Shown piece by piece: positions 1-6,342 of a stretch of DNA of 6,342 nt. This DNA comes from an uncultured Bacteroidales bacterium. GTDB taxonomy: Bacteria > Bacteroidota > Bacteroidia > Bacteroidales > FEN-979. The translations under genes were made by a program, and so were the position numbers. The notes beneath the pieces are model-generated. The model worked only from the letters and a program-made list of their open reading frames with translations, was not told where the DNA came from and did not search any database. The first letter of the stretch is position 1. Each line of letters opens with the position of its first letter. The stretch is from NCBI GenBank assembly GCA_903928285.1, contig CAIYQH010000545.1, forward strand, positions 1-6,342, given 5' to 3'.

Positions 1-4
1 CACA

Positions 5-26
5 ATCCTGGCAATCTTGCCAGGAT
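5..26. promoter_or_regulatory. Perfect 10-bp inverted repeat in the lon leader (operator or hairpin, role unknown)
   Basis: The arms ATCCTGGCAA (5-14) and TTGCCAGGAT (17-26) are exact reverse complements separated by TC. The structure ends about 40 bp before the lon start codon. It could be an operator for a dimeric regulator of lon, or the hairpin of a terminator for a gene to the left of the window. The terminator reading is weakened because the hairpin is followed by a mixed sequence (ATGTGACATTTTG) and not by an immediate T run. It does not match the CIRCE heat-shock operator (TTAGCACTC-N9-GAGTGCTAA). The structure itself is certain; its role is not. Confidence 0.55.
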
Positions 27-49
27 ATGTGACATTTTGTCTATTTAAA
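16..49 (+). promoter_or_regulatory. Weak candidate Bacteroidota-type promoter for lon
   Basis: The known Bacteroidota consensus is a -33 TTTG/TTG and a -7 TAnnTTTG. Here CTTG at 16-19, inside the right arm of the inverted repeat, lies about 25 bp upstream of TATTTAAA at 42-49, which keeps the TAnnT part but not the final TTG. An alternative is the TTTTG at 35-39. Both are poor matches in an AT-rich leader, so this is a suggestion only. If correct, the palindrome would overlap the -33 element, and binding there could repress lon. An 8-A run at 47-54 lies 11-18 bases before the start codon and could act as an A-rich translation-enhancing leader, as is usual in this phylum. Confidence 0.2.
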
Positions 50-65
50 AAAAACGCAACCCCAA

Positions 66-2510
66 ATGGAGCATAATTCATTGATGTTTTCAGATATAAT
101 TGATTCGGAAACCGAGTTCATCCCCCTGCTTTCATCTGAAGATGAGGAGGCGATGAATACCGAAGACGTCCCCGAGATATTGCCGATACTGCCTTTGCGG
201 AATACCGTGCTTTTTCCCGGGGTGGTTATTCCCATTACGGTTGGGCGCGATAAATCGATCAAACTGATCAGGGAGTATTACAAGGGCAGCCGCATTATCG
301 GTGTTGTGGCCCAGAAGGATGCCACGGTCGAAGATCCCGAGTTTGAGGATCTGCACCCGGTGGGTACCGTGGCGCATATCATCAAGATACTGCAGATGCC
401 TGATGGCAGCAATACTGCTATCATCCAGGGAAAACGCAGGTTTGCCATCAGGGAGATGATCCAGTCGGACCCCTATATCATGACCTCGGTAACCGCGTTT
501 GAGGCACCCGTGATCCCCCAGGAAAACGGGGAGTTCAGCGCGCTCATTGCATCCCTGAAAGACCTTGCCATCCAGATCATTACCAAGTCGCCGAATATCC
601 CTTCGGAGGCCGCATTTGCCATAAAAAATATCGAATCGCCCTCATTCCTGGTCCATTTTATCTCTTCGAACCTGAATATCGAGATTGCCGACAAGCAAAA
701 ACTGCTGGAGGTCTCCGACCTCACCGAGTGTGCCAATCTTGTCCTAACCTATCTCACCAAAGAACTCCAGGTTGCCGATCTGAAACAGCATATCCAGAAT
801 AAGGTAAAAACAGATCTCGATAAGCAGCAGCGCGATTTTTTACTGAACCAGCAACTGAAGACGATCCAGGAAGAACTTGGCGGAAGTCCCAACGCACAGG
901 AGATCAACTCCCTTCGTGAGCAGGCAAAAGATAAGAAGTGGTCAAAAGAGGTTTCCGACGTTTTTGAAAAGGAGATGACCAAACTGCAGCGGATGCATCC
1001 TATGGCAGCAGAATATTCCATCCAGACAAACTACCTGGAAACCCTTGTTCAGCTTCCCTGGGGAGAATACACCGTTGATAATCTCGACCTGGATCATGCG
1101 CAGCAGGTGCTCGACGAGGACCATTTCGGACTGGAAAAGGTGAAAGAGCGTATCATCGAGCATCTTGCGGTGATCAAACTGAAGCAGGACCTGAAGTCGC
1201 CCATCCTTTGCCTGGTTGGCCCCCCGGGCGTCGGCAAGACCTCGCTCGGAAAAAGCATTGCACGCGCCATTGGCCGCAAATACACACGCATGTCGCTTGG
1301 GGGCCTCCGGGATGAATCGGAACTGCGGGGGCACCGAAAGACTTATATCGGCGCCATGCCAGGCAGGATCCTGCAGAGCCTGAAAAAGGTCAAATCATCC
1401 AACCCCGTGTTTGTCCTCGACGAGATTGACAAAGTGATCGGCATGAATATCAACGGCGACCCGCAGGCAGCCCTGCTTGAGGTGCTCGACCCGGAACAGA
1501 ATGTCGCCTTTTACGACAACTATCTTGAAATTGAATATGATCTGTCGAGGATCATGTTCATTGCAACCGCCAATACCCTGAGCACCATTCACCCGGCGCT
1601 GCGCGACAGGATGGAGATCATCGACATCCCCGGTTACCTGCTGGAGGAAAAGGTGGAGATTGCCACCAAACACCTGGTCCCCAAACAGCTCCGCGAACAT
1701 GGTGTCAAAAAAAGCCAGCTCCAGTTCAGCAAGGAGGTGCTGCAGAAGATCATCGAGGATTATACCCGCGAATCGGGCGTTCGTTCGCTCGAGAAAAATA
1801 TAGCCAAAATCATCCGGAGTAAGGTAAGATCAATCGTCTCCGATGAAAAATTCAAAAAGAAACTGGTGGATGCCGACCTGAAAAAAATCATGGGCATTCC
1901 CATTTTCCAGGCTGAGAAATACATTTCCAATGAAATTGCGGGCGTCGTCACCGGCCTTGCCTGGACCATGTCGGGGGGGGAGATTCTCTTTATCGAAGTA
2001 AGTCTCAGCAGGGGCAAGGGTGATCTGACCCTTACCGGAAACCTGGGGGATGTGATGAAGGAGTCGGCCACCATCGCCCTGGCCTATCTGAAGGCACATT
2101 CAGAGGTATTCGGCATTGATCCCGACATCTTCCAGCGCTGGAATGTCCATATTCATGTTCCAGAGGGGGCCACGCCCAAAGATGGTCCGTCGGCCGGCAT
2201 CACCATGTTTACCGCACTTGCCTCGGCCTTTACCCAGCGTAAAGTCCATCAGCGCCTGGCCATGACCGGTGAGATAACCCTCCGGGGAAAAGTGTTACCT
2301 GTCGGAGGGATCAAGGAGAAAATGCTGGCAGCCCGGCGCGCAAACATGACCGATATTATACTCTCCAGGGAAAATCAAAAGGATATCGAAGAGATCAAGA
2401 CCGATTATATTACCGGCTTGACATTCCACTACATTGATGAAATGAAGGAGATCGGTAATTTTGCACTGCTCGGTGAACTGGTTGAAAACCCGCTGGTATT
2501 AAAGTACTGA
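66..2510 (+). CDS. lon: ATP-dependent endopeptidase Lon (LonA type, S16)
   Basis: Complete 814-aa cytoplasmic AAA+ serine protease that unfolds and degrades misfolded and regulatory proteins as a homohexamer; E. coli Lon has 784 aa. Order: acidic N-terminal extension (1-35); LON substrate-binding domain (about 38-235, starting LPILPLRNTVLFPG); charged coiled-coil-like linker (about 235-315); AAA+ module with Walker A GPPGVGKTS (385-393), Walker B FVLDEID (449-455), sensor-1 N503, probable arginine finger R515 and sensor-2 R573 in GVRSLEKNI; then the protease domain. The catalytic dyad is intact: S709 in PKDGPSAG and K752 in GGIKEKM, with the same 43-residue spacing as E. coli S679/K722. ATG66 is the first ATG after the in-frame stop at 30-32 and has no Shine-Dalgarno, as usual in Bacteroidota. 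ATG84 is an alternative that would remove six residues. One oddity is TMSGG (634-638), where TxVGG is usual, encoded over a run of eight G. No motif is missing, so the enzyme should be active. Confidence 0.98.
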   Translation: MEHNSLMFSDIIDSETEFIPLLSSEDEEAMNTEDVPEILPILPLRNTVLFPGVVIPITVGRDKSIKLIREYYKGSRIIGVVAQKDATVEDPEFEDLHPVGTVAHIIKILQMPDGSNTAIIQGKRRFAIREMIQSDPYIMTSVTAFEAPVIPQENGEFSALIASLKDLAIQIITKSPNIPSEAAFAIKNIESPSFLVHFISSNLNIEIADKQKLLEVSDLTECANLVLTYLTKELQVADLKQHIQNKVKTDLDKQQRDFLLNQQLKTIQEELGGSPNAQEINSLREQAKDKKWSKEVSDVFEKEMTKLQRMHPMAAEYSIQTNYLETLVQLPWGEYTVDNLDLDHAQQVLDEDHFGLEKVKERIIEHLAVIKLKQDLKSPILCLVGPPGVGKTSLGKSIARAIGRKYTRMSLGGLRDESELRGHRKTYIGAMPGRILQSLKKVKSSNPVFVLDEIDKVIGMNINGDPQAALLEVLDPEQNVAFYDNYLEIEYDLSRIMFIATANTLSTIHPALRDRMEIIDIPGYLLEEKVEIATKHLVPKQLREHGVKKSQLQFSKEVLQKIIEDYTRESGVRSLEKNIAKIIRSKVRSIVSDEKFKKKLVDADLKKIMGIPIFQAEKYISNEIAGVVTGLAWTMSGGEILFIEVSLSRGKGDLTLTGNLGDVMKESATIALAYLKAHSEVFGIDPDIFQRWNVHIHVPEGATPKDGPSAGITMFTALASAFTQRKVHQRLAMTGEITLRGKVLPVGGIKEKMLAARRANMTDIILSRENQKDIEEIKTDYITGLTFHYIDEMKEIGNFALLGELVENPLVLKY
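1973..1980 (+). repeat. Run of eight G inside lon
   Basis: Homopolymer G8 spanning the codons for S636-G637-G638-E639 of Lon, in the first part of the protease domain. The reading frame is maintained on both sides. Such tracts can slip during replication or sequencing; a one-base change would truncate Lon before its catalytic serine. Confidence 0.9.
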
Positions 2511-2523
2511 GATCATCCGTCGC
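2511..2523. other. 13-bp gap between convergent stop codons
   Basis: Lon ends with TGA at 2508-2510 and the minus-strand peptidase gene ends with TAG at 2524-2526. Thirteen bases leave no room for an intrinsic terminator for either gene, and no strong hairpin with a T tract is visible just inside either coding end. The two transcripts probably overlap at their 3' ends. Confidence 0.85.
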
Positions 2524-4464
2524 CTACCTTACAACGACCATTTTTTTCGCCTCGCTGAAATTCCCGGCGGTCATTTTGATAAAATAGACACCAGGGGATA
2601 ACAGCAGGCTGGCGAGTTCTATCCTGTAAAATCCCGGTTCCTGCCGGCAGTTTACCGGACAGTTGATCAACCGGCCATTGCTGTCCATAACCGAAATATT
2701 GACCCATGCAGCCCCGGGAACTTCGTAGGAAACGACTGTGCTGCCCGAGGTGGGGTTTGGTTCATTCTGGTAAAGTCTGAACCCAGAGGCTTTCCCTGGC
2801 GTTTTTACCGAATAGATTGTTGCAGCCTGCTTAAGCAGGATATTCCTGTAGGGGTCAAAGGTCAGGGAAACCGGTTTTCTGGTAAATGTAAAGGCGAAAG
2901 GCTGGTGATTGACATCGTTCATGATCCTGACGAGCGTATCGGTCAGGTTGCTGAAACTTACCAGGAATTCAAGGGGCATTTTAAAGAAATCGGGGTTTGT
3001 CTGGAGTTGGTTGACCAAAAGGGTCACCTTCCAGGTTTCAGCCCCCAGACTGTCAATTTCAAAAGTATTATGATAAATCGGGTGGTTGGGAGAATAAACC
3101 CATTCATTAAAAAACCAGCCCAGGTTCTGCCCGGCCGACTGGCTCACCCTGGCGGCAAAGTCGGCCGTAACGGCGTGCCTGAACATCAGGGCTGTATCTG
3201 TGGTATAATCGTGCATTGCCTTGAAAAAGAGTGAATCACCCAAAACATACCTTAATTGGAATAATACGCAGGCCCCCTTGTTGTAAGTAATTGCCTGGTT
3301 GTAAAGATAGGAGGCAGAAGGGGTATGGATGGCCCAGGCAGGCTGGTACAAAGGCCAGCCGGGATTTGCCGAAAGGTAGTAGTTTGCCAGGTTGCCCATC
3401 CCGGCCCTGAACATGGCATTACCGAGCGAGTGTTCCACCCAGAGGTTCTGGCAGAATGTTGCAAAACCTTCATTTAACCAAACATCCGCCCATGTTCCGC
3501 AGGTGATCAGGTCGCCAAACCACTGGTGTGCATGTTCATGTACAAATATCTCCGCATTGTTATAGGCCCCGGGCATGAGGTTGACCATCGACTGGTTTTC
3601 CATACCTCCCCAGGCGAAGGAGTTGTTAAGGGTGGCAAAGCCTATCTTTTCGAAGGGATACCTCCCGAACCTTGATGAAAAATAGGTGGTGGCGGGGCCG
3701 ATAATACTGTCAAACAGAACCATGCTCTCCCCGTTCTTGTAGTAGGCCATGATGGGAATACTGTCGGAGGGGGAGGCGGGGTTGAGCCAGTAGCGTTTAT
3801 GGATCAGGAAGTTGATCTTCGAAGTAAGGGTGATCAGGTAGGTTGCCACCTGGATATCTGATTTCCAGTGATAGCTGATGGTATCGCCCGATATGGCCGA
3901 ATCGGCAAGCTGCCCTGTTGATCCGAGCCTTGCCGTAAGCGGAACCCGCGCGGTCAGGTCCCAGGTAGCCTTATCCGACGGGCGATCCCAGCATGGCAGC
4001 CATTTACGGGCCCCCTCCGGCGGCGAATCGGTGAAAACCGTGCCGTAGGAGGCATAAAACCCGTTGTCATTCACATTTTTATGTCCGTAATAGATGGCTA
4101 TATCCAGGATTTCCCCCGGCAAATAACTCCGGTCAAGCTGGATGGTGAGCGTGTCATTCAGGTGCCGGAAAGCAACAGCGGCCAATCTGACAGAATCAAC
4201 CGTCAGGGAGGTATTGATGGCATTCAGTTTGATGGAATTGAGCGCAGAATCAACTTTCAGCGAAATCACCTCCTTTGCATGGAAGGTGCGCGGGTATGGG
4301 TTCATGAAGCACTGATAAAGCCCCACATCGAGCTTGTATTTCAACACATCATAACTGTGTTTCGTATAAAAATGGGCGGTATCGGCCGGAACCGGTGCAG
4401 AAGCACGCGTCATTCCCGGGATAAAAAGGCACAGCCAAAACCAGGCAAGACAAAATGGCTTCAT
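2524..4464 (-). CDS. Secreted M1-family zinc metallopeptidase with T9SS sorting domain (downstream paralog)
   Basis: Complete 646-aa predicted aminopeptidase, expected to remove N-terminal residues from peptides at the cell surface or outside the cell. Residues 1 to about 25 are a Sec signal peptide: K2, a hydrophobic stretch at 4-17, and likely cleavage between 21 and 27. An M1 N-terminal beta-sandwich (about 36-220) contains EGARKWLPCWDRPSDKA. The thermolysin-like catalytic domain (about 225-460) has GGMEN (286-290) for binding the substrate amino end, the zinc site H309-E310-x-x-H313, third ligand E332 exactly 18 residues after H313, and Y394 in TYNKG matching the transition-state tyrosine. 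A beta domain (about 463-550) and a T9SS type A sorting domain (about 566-646: QNEPNP, ending KKMVVVR) follow. The helical C-terminal domain of PepN-like M1 enzymes is absent. HEHAH has an unusual third residue. It starts 2 bp after the stop of its upstream paralog, and ATG4464 gives a sensible signal peptide. Substrate preference cannot be read from the sequence. Confidence 0.93.
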   Translation of the reverse strand: MKPFCLAWFWLCLFIPGMTRASAPVPADTAHFYTKHSYDVLKYKLDVGLYQCFMNPYPRTFHAKEVISLKVDSALNSIKLNAINTSLTVDSVRLAAVAFRHLNDTLTIQLDRSYLPGEILDIAIYYGHKNVNDNGFYASYGTVFTDSPPEGARKWLPCWDRPSDKATWDLTARVPLTARLGSTGQLADSAISGDTISYHWKSDIQVATYLITLTSKINFLIHKRYWLNPASPSDSIPIMAYYKNGESMVLFDSIIGPATTYFSSRFGRYPFEKIGFATLNNSFAWGGMENQSMVNLMPGAYNNAEIFVHEHAHQWFGDLITCGTWADVWLNEGFATFCQNLWVEHSLGNAMFRAGMGNLANYYLSANPGWPLYQPAWAIHTPSASYLYNQAITYNKGACVLFQLRYVLGDSLFFKAMHDYTTDTALMFRHAVTADFAARVSQSAGQNLGWFFNEWVYSPNHPIYHNTFEIDSLGAETWKVTLLVNQLQTNPDFFKMPLEFLVSFSNLTDTLVRIMNDVNHQPFAFTFTRKPVSLTFDPYRNILLKQAATIYSVKTPGKASGFRLYQNEPNPTSGSTVVSYEVPGAAWVNISVMDSNGRLINCPVNCRQEPGFYRIELASLLLSPGVYFIKMTAGNFSEAKKMVVVR

Positions 4465-4469
4465 GGTTA
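4462..4469 (-). promoter_or_regulatory. Coupled stop-start junction TAA-CC-ATG
   Basis: On the minus strand the upstream peptidase gene ends with TAA (4469-4467), two bases follow, and the next gene starts with ATG (4464-4462). There is no space for a promoter. The second gene should be read from the same mRNA, probably by ribosomes terminating on the first, which would tie the amounts of the two enzymes together. Confidence 0.8.
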
Positions 4470-6342
4470 CTTTACTACAACCAGTTTCCGGTACTGCACA
4501 AAGGCGCCTGATGTGAGTTTATACAGGTAAGTCCCGGCCTTCAGCCCGGAACAATCAACAGTCACTTCGTGCATTCCTGCATCCTGCATTTCCCTTACCG
4601 GTTGCATAATCCTGATACCCGGCAGATCAGTGATGTCAAGTTCAGTATAGCCGGATTTTTCGAGATTGTAGCTGATCTTTGTAGTGAGATTTGCAGGGTT
4701 GGGGGAGTTCTGAAACAAGGTAACCGGACCGCAGGTTGAATGTTCATCCATCCCTACAACGGTGGAACCTGCTTTCAAAACGATCTGGCGGTTGGGGTCA
4801 AACTGCACATAGACAGGTTGTTTGTTAAACGTCCAGTTGAATTGCTGAAAATTCACATCGTTCATTACCTTGACGGTGGTATCGGTTCCGTTCAGGAAAT
4901 GTACTAGGATCTCCACAGGCATCTTGAAAAACGGGGGAGTGGTCTGCACCTGTTTGGCAAAGAAGTTCACCTTCCACAAACCGCCTCCGATATCCTGCAT
5001 GTTATAAGTATTCTGGTATACAGGGTGGTTCGGTTGGAAGATCCATTCATCGAAGAACCAGTCGTAATTGGCGGCGGTGACCTGGTTGACCTTTGCATTG
5101 AAATCCTGGATGGTGGCCGACTGGAACTGTAACAGGGTATCGGCGCTGTAGCTCTTCATCGTGGCAAAGAAGAGGGAATCTCCTAAAACATAGCGTAACT
5201 GGTGGAGCACGCTAGCGCCCTTCATATAGGTAATGGAATAATCAAAAAGGGTATTGACGTTTGGCGTAGTGACCGCCCATGTCGGATCGGAAATTGCCCA
5301 GCCTGAGTTTGTTGACAGGTAGTAATTCGCATCGTTGTTGATCGTTGTCTTGTAAGCGGAATAACCGCCATAGCTTTCATACCAGAAGGCTTCACACCAT
5401 GTTGCAAATCCCTCATTCAGCCATATATCGGCCCAGGTCCCACAGGTAATCATATCGCCAAACCACTGGTGGGCAAATTCGTGCGCAGCAAGACTTTCCT
5501 GCCAGCAGTTCGGGCAGAGACTTGTCAGGGTCTGGTTCTCCATGCCTCCCCAAACGAAATCAGAATTGAGGGTGGCAAAGCCGTTCTTGGCAAAGGGATG
5601 TTCAATGAAATTCTGTGAATACCAAGTTGTCATCGCAGGTAGGATTGACATGACCGGGGCCGGGTTCTCGCCCAGGTTGAAATAGTACCTCAGGGGAATG
5701 CTGTCGGCGGGATTGCTCAGCTTATGCCAGTAGTTAATGTTTATCTGGTAATCGATCTTGGAGGTCATGACCATAAGATAGGTGGCTACATTCTGGTCTG
5801 AAATCCAATGGTAGGTAAGCTCGTCCCCTACGAGAGTCGAATCGGCAAGCCGACCGTTGGAACCCAGCCGGACGGATGCTTTAACCTTGGCGGTCAGTTC
5901 AAAGAGGGCCTTATCAGAGGGATGATCCCAGCAGGGGAACCATTTCCGGGCGCCTTCAGGCTCGCAGTCGGTGAATACGAATCCGGTATTCACATAAAAG
6001 GCGCCATCTGCCACATTGTTATGGTGGTAATAGATCTTCACGCTGGCCGTTTCTCCCGCAACATAGGTGCGGTTTAGCTGGACCTTCAGCGTATCGCTGG
6101 CATGGGTAAAGGAAACCCCGGCCATCCGCACGGAATCGATGGTAAGCGAGGTATTGTCAGCGTTAAGTTTTATTTTGTTCAGGGCCGTATCCACCTTGAA
6201 TTCAATGATCACGGAGCCGTTGAAATTTTTAGGGTAGGGGGTAATATAGCAGTTGTAAAGGTCGACATTCATGGTATATTTCAGTACATTGAAGGAATGG
6301 GGCGGCACAGTGGTTATATTACAAGGCTTGTTTGCAACGAAC
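4467..6342 (-). CDS. Secreted M1-family zinc metallopeptidase with T9SS sorting domain (upstream paralog), 5' end outside window
   Basis: Partial at its start: the frame is open through the right edge. A GTG at 6308 could be called as the start, but it would remove the signal peptide, and the eleven preceding codons (FVANKPCNITT) are also open. Against its paralog about 20 residues are missing. Numbered from that GTG (613 residues): M1 N-terminal beta-sandwich (about 4-190) with EGARKWFPCWDHPSDKA; catalytic domain (about 193-428) with GGMEN (254-258), zinc site H276-E277-x-x-H280, third ligand E299 18 residues later, and Y361 in TYMKG as the likely catalytic tyrosine; beta domain (about 430-515); T9SS sorting domain (about 531-613: QNSPNP, ending RKLVVVK). 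About half the catalytic-region residues match the downstream copy by eye. C20, C126, C289 and C305 have counterparts there, but a CPNC pair (265-268) just before the zinc motif does not. Expected role: extracellular or surface peptide trimming. It is the promoter-proximal visible gene of the pair. Confidence 0.93.
   Translation of the reverse strand, partial: FVANKPCNITTVPPHSFNVLKYTMNVDLYNCYITPYPKNFNGSVIIEFKVDTALNKIKLNADNTSLTIDSVRMAGVSFTHASDTLKVQLNRTYVAGETASVKIYYHHNNVADGAFYVNTGFVFTDCEPEGARKWFPCWDHPSDKALFELTAKVKASVRLGSNGRLADSTLVGDELTYHWISDQNVATYLMVMTSKIDYQININYWHKLSNPADSIPLRYYFNLGENPAPVMSILPAMTTWYSQNFIEHPFAKNGFATLNSDFVWGGMENQTLTSLCPNCWQESLAAHEFAHQWFGDMITCGTWADIWLNEGFATWCEAFWYESYGGYSAYKTTINNDANYYLSTNSGWAISDPTWAVTTPNVNTLFDYSITYMKGASVLHQLRYVLGDSLFFATMKSYSADTLLQFQSATIQDFNAKVNQVTAANYDWFFDEWIFQPNHPVYQNTYNMQDIGGGLWKVNFFAKQVQTTPPFFKMPVEILVHFLNGTDTTVKVMNDVNFQQFNWTFNKQPVYVQFDPNRQIVLKAGSTVVGMDEHSTCGPVTLFQNSPNPANLTTKISYNLEKSGYTELDITDLPGIRIMQPVREMQDAGMHEVTVDCSGLKAGTYLYKLTSGAFVQYRKLVVVK

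Noticed and set aside
5..26. CIRCE (HrcA) heat-shock operator upstream of lon
   Set aside because: The arm sequence and the 2-base spacer do not match the CIRCE consensus arms or its 9-base spacer.
942..1334. 130-codon minus-strand open frame inside lon
   Set aside because: Overlaps the linker and Walker A region of an intact lon; the opposite-strand translation has no family resemblance.
1965..1990. Frameshift in lon at the G8 tract
   Set aside because: Conserved Lon sequence continues in the same frame on both sides, through the catalytic Ser and Lys to a normal C-terminus, so the gene is not broken.
2519..2547. Possible intrinsic terminator for lon (GTCG/CGAC stem, then a T run)
   Set aside because: The stem has only four pairs with a 12-base loop, and two bases separate it from the T run. 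It also falls inside the conserved 3' end of the opposing gene, where the T run is explained by its lysine codons.
2905..3234. 109-codon plus-strand open frame
   Set aside because: Lies wholly inside the minus-strand M1 gene, in a region with conserved catalytic-domain residues. Its translation shows no recognisable domain; it is a shadow of the real gene.
4420..4464. Lipoprotein signal at Cys5 or Cys12 of the downstream M1 protein
   Set aside because: Neither cysteine is preceded by a lipobox (L-[AST]-[GA]-C type), and both lie too early in or inside the hydrophobic core. A standard signal peptide with T9SS export fits better.
4081..4530. 149-codon plus-strand open frame across the junction of the two peptidase genes
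   Set aside because: Antisense to the signal-peptide and N-terminal region of one gene and the sorting domain of the other, both well supported. It has no domain features of its own.

Overview
This 6.3 kb window is almost fully coding and looks like chromosomal DNA from a member of the phylum Bacteroidota, probably class Bacteroidia; no finer placement is possible from the sequence. The main reason is that both minus-strand proteins end in a type IX secretion system (T9SS) sorting domain: a Q-N-x-P-N-P motif, a beta-rich segment of about 80 residues and a terminal K-x-VVV-(R/K). That export signal is confined to this phylum and close relatives. The A-rich leader without a Shine-Dalgarno in front of the lon start also fits. 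GC content is near 50 percent by eye and even across the window. I see no insertion sequence, tRNA, rRNA or CRISPR array.

Layout: positions 1-65 hold the lon leader, including a perfect 10-bp inverted repeat. A complete ATP-dependent protease gene, lon (814 aa), runs on the plus strand from 66 to 2510. Thirteen bases later, facing it, is the end of a minus-strand tandem of two paralogous secreted M1-family zinc metallopeptidases. The downstream copy (2524-4464, 646 aa) is complete and begins with a signal peptide. The upstream copy (4467 to beyond 6342) is open to the right edge, so its real start and signal peptide lie outside the window. The two peptidase genes are separated by only 2 bp, so they are very probably co-transcribed and translationally coupled.

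Function: Lon is a cytoplasmic quality-control protease. The peptidase pair should cross the inner membrane by Sec and the outer membrane by T9SS, and then trim peptides at the cell surface or outside the cell. The two transcription units have no evident functional link; they are convergent neighbours. The most distinctive points are the duplicated T9SS-exported M1 enzymes, with unusual residues near each zinc site (HEHAH in one, a CPNC pair in the other), a compact M1 architecture without the usual helical C-terminal domain, an atypical TMSGG segment over an 8-G run in Lon, and the palindrome ahead of lon. I did not find a convincing undescribed multi-gene system here.
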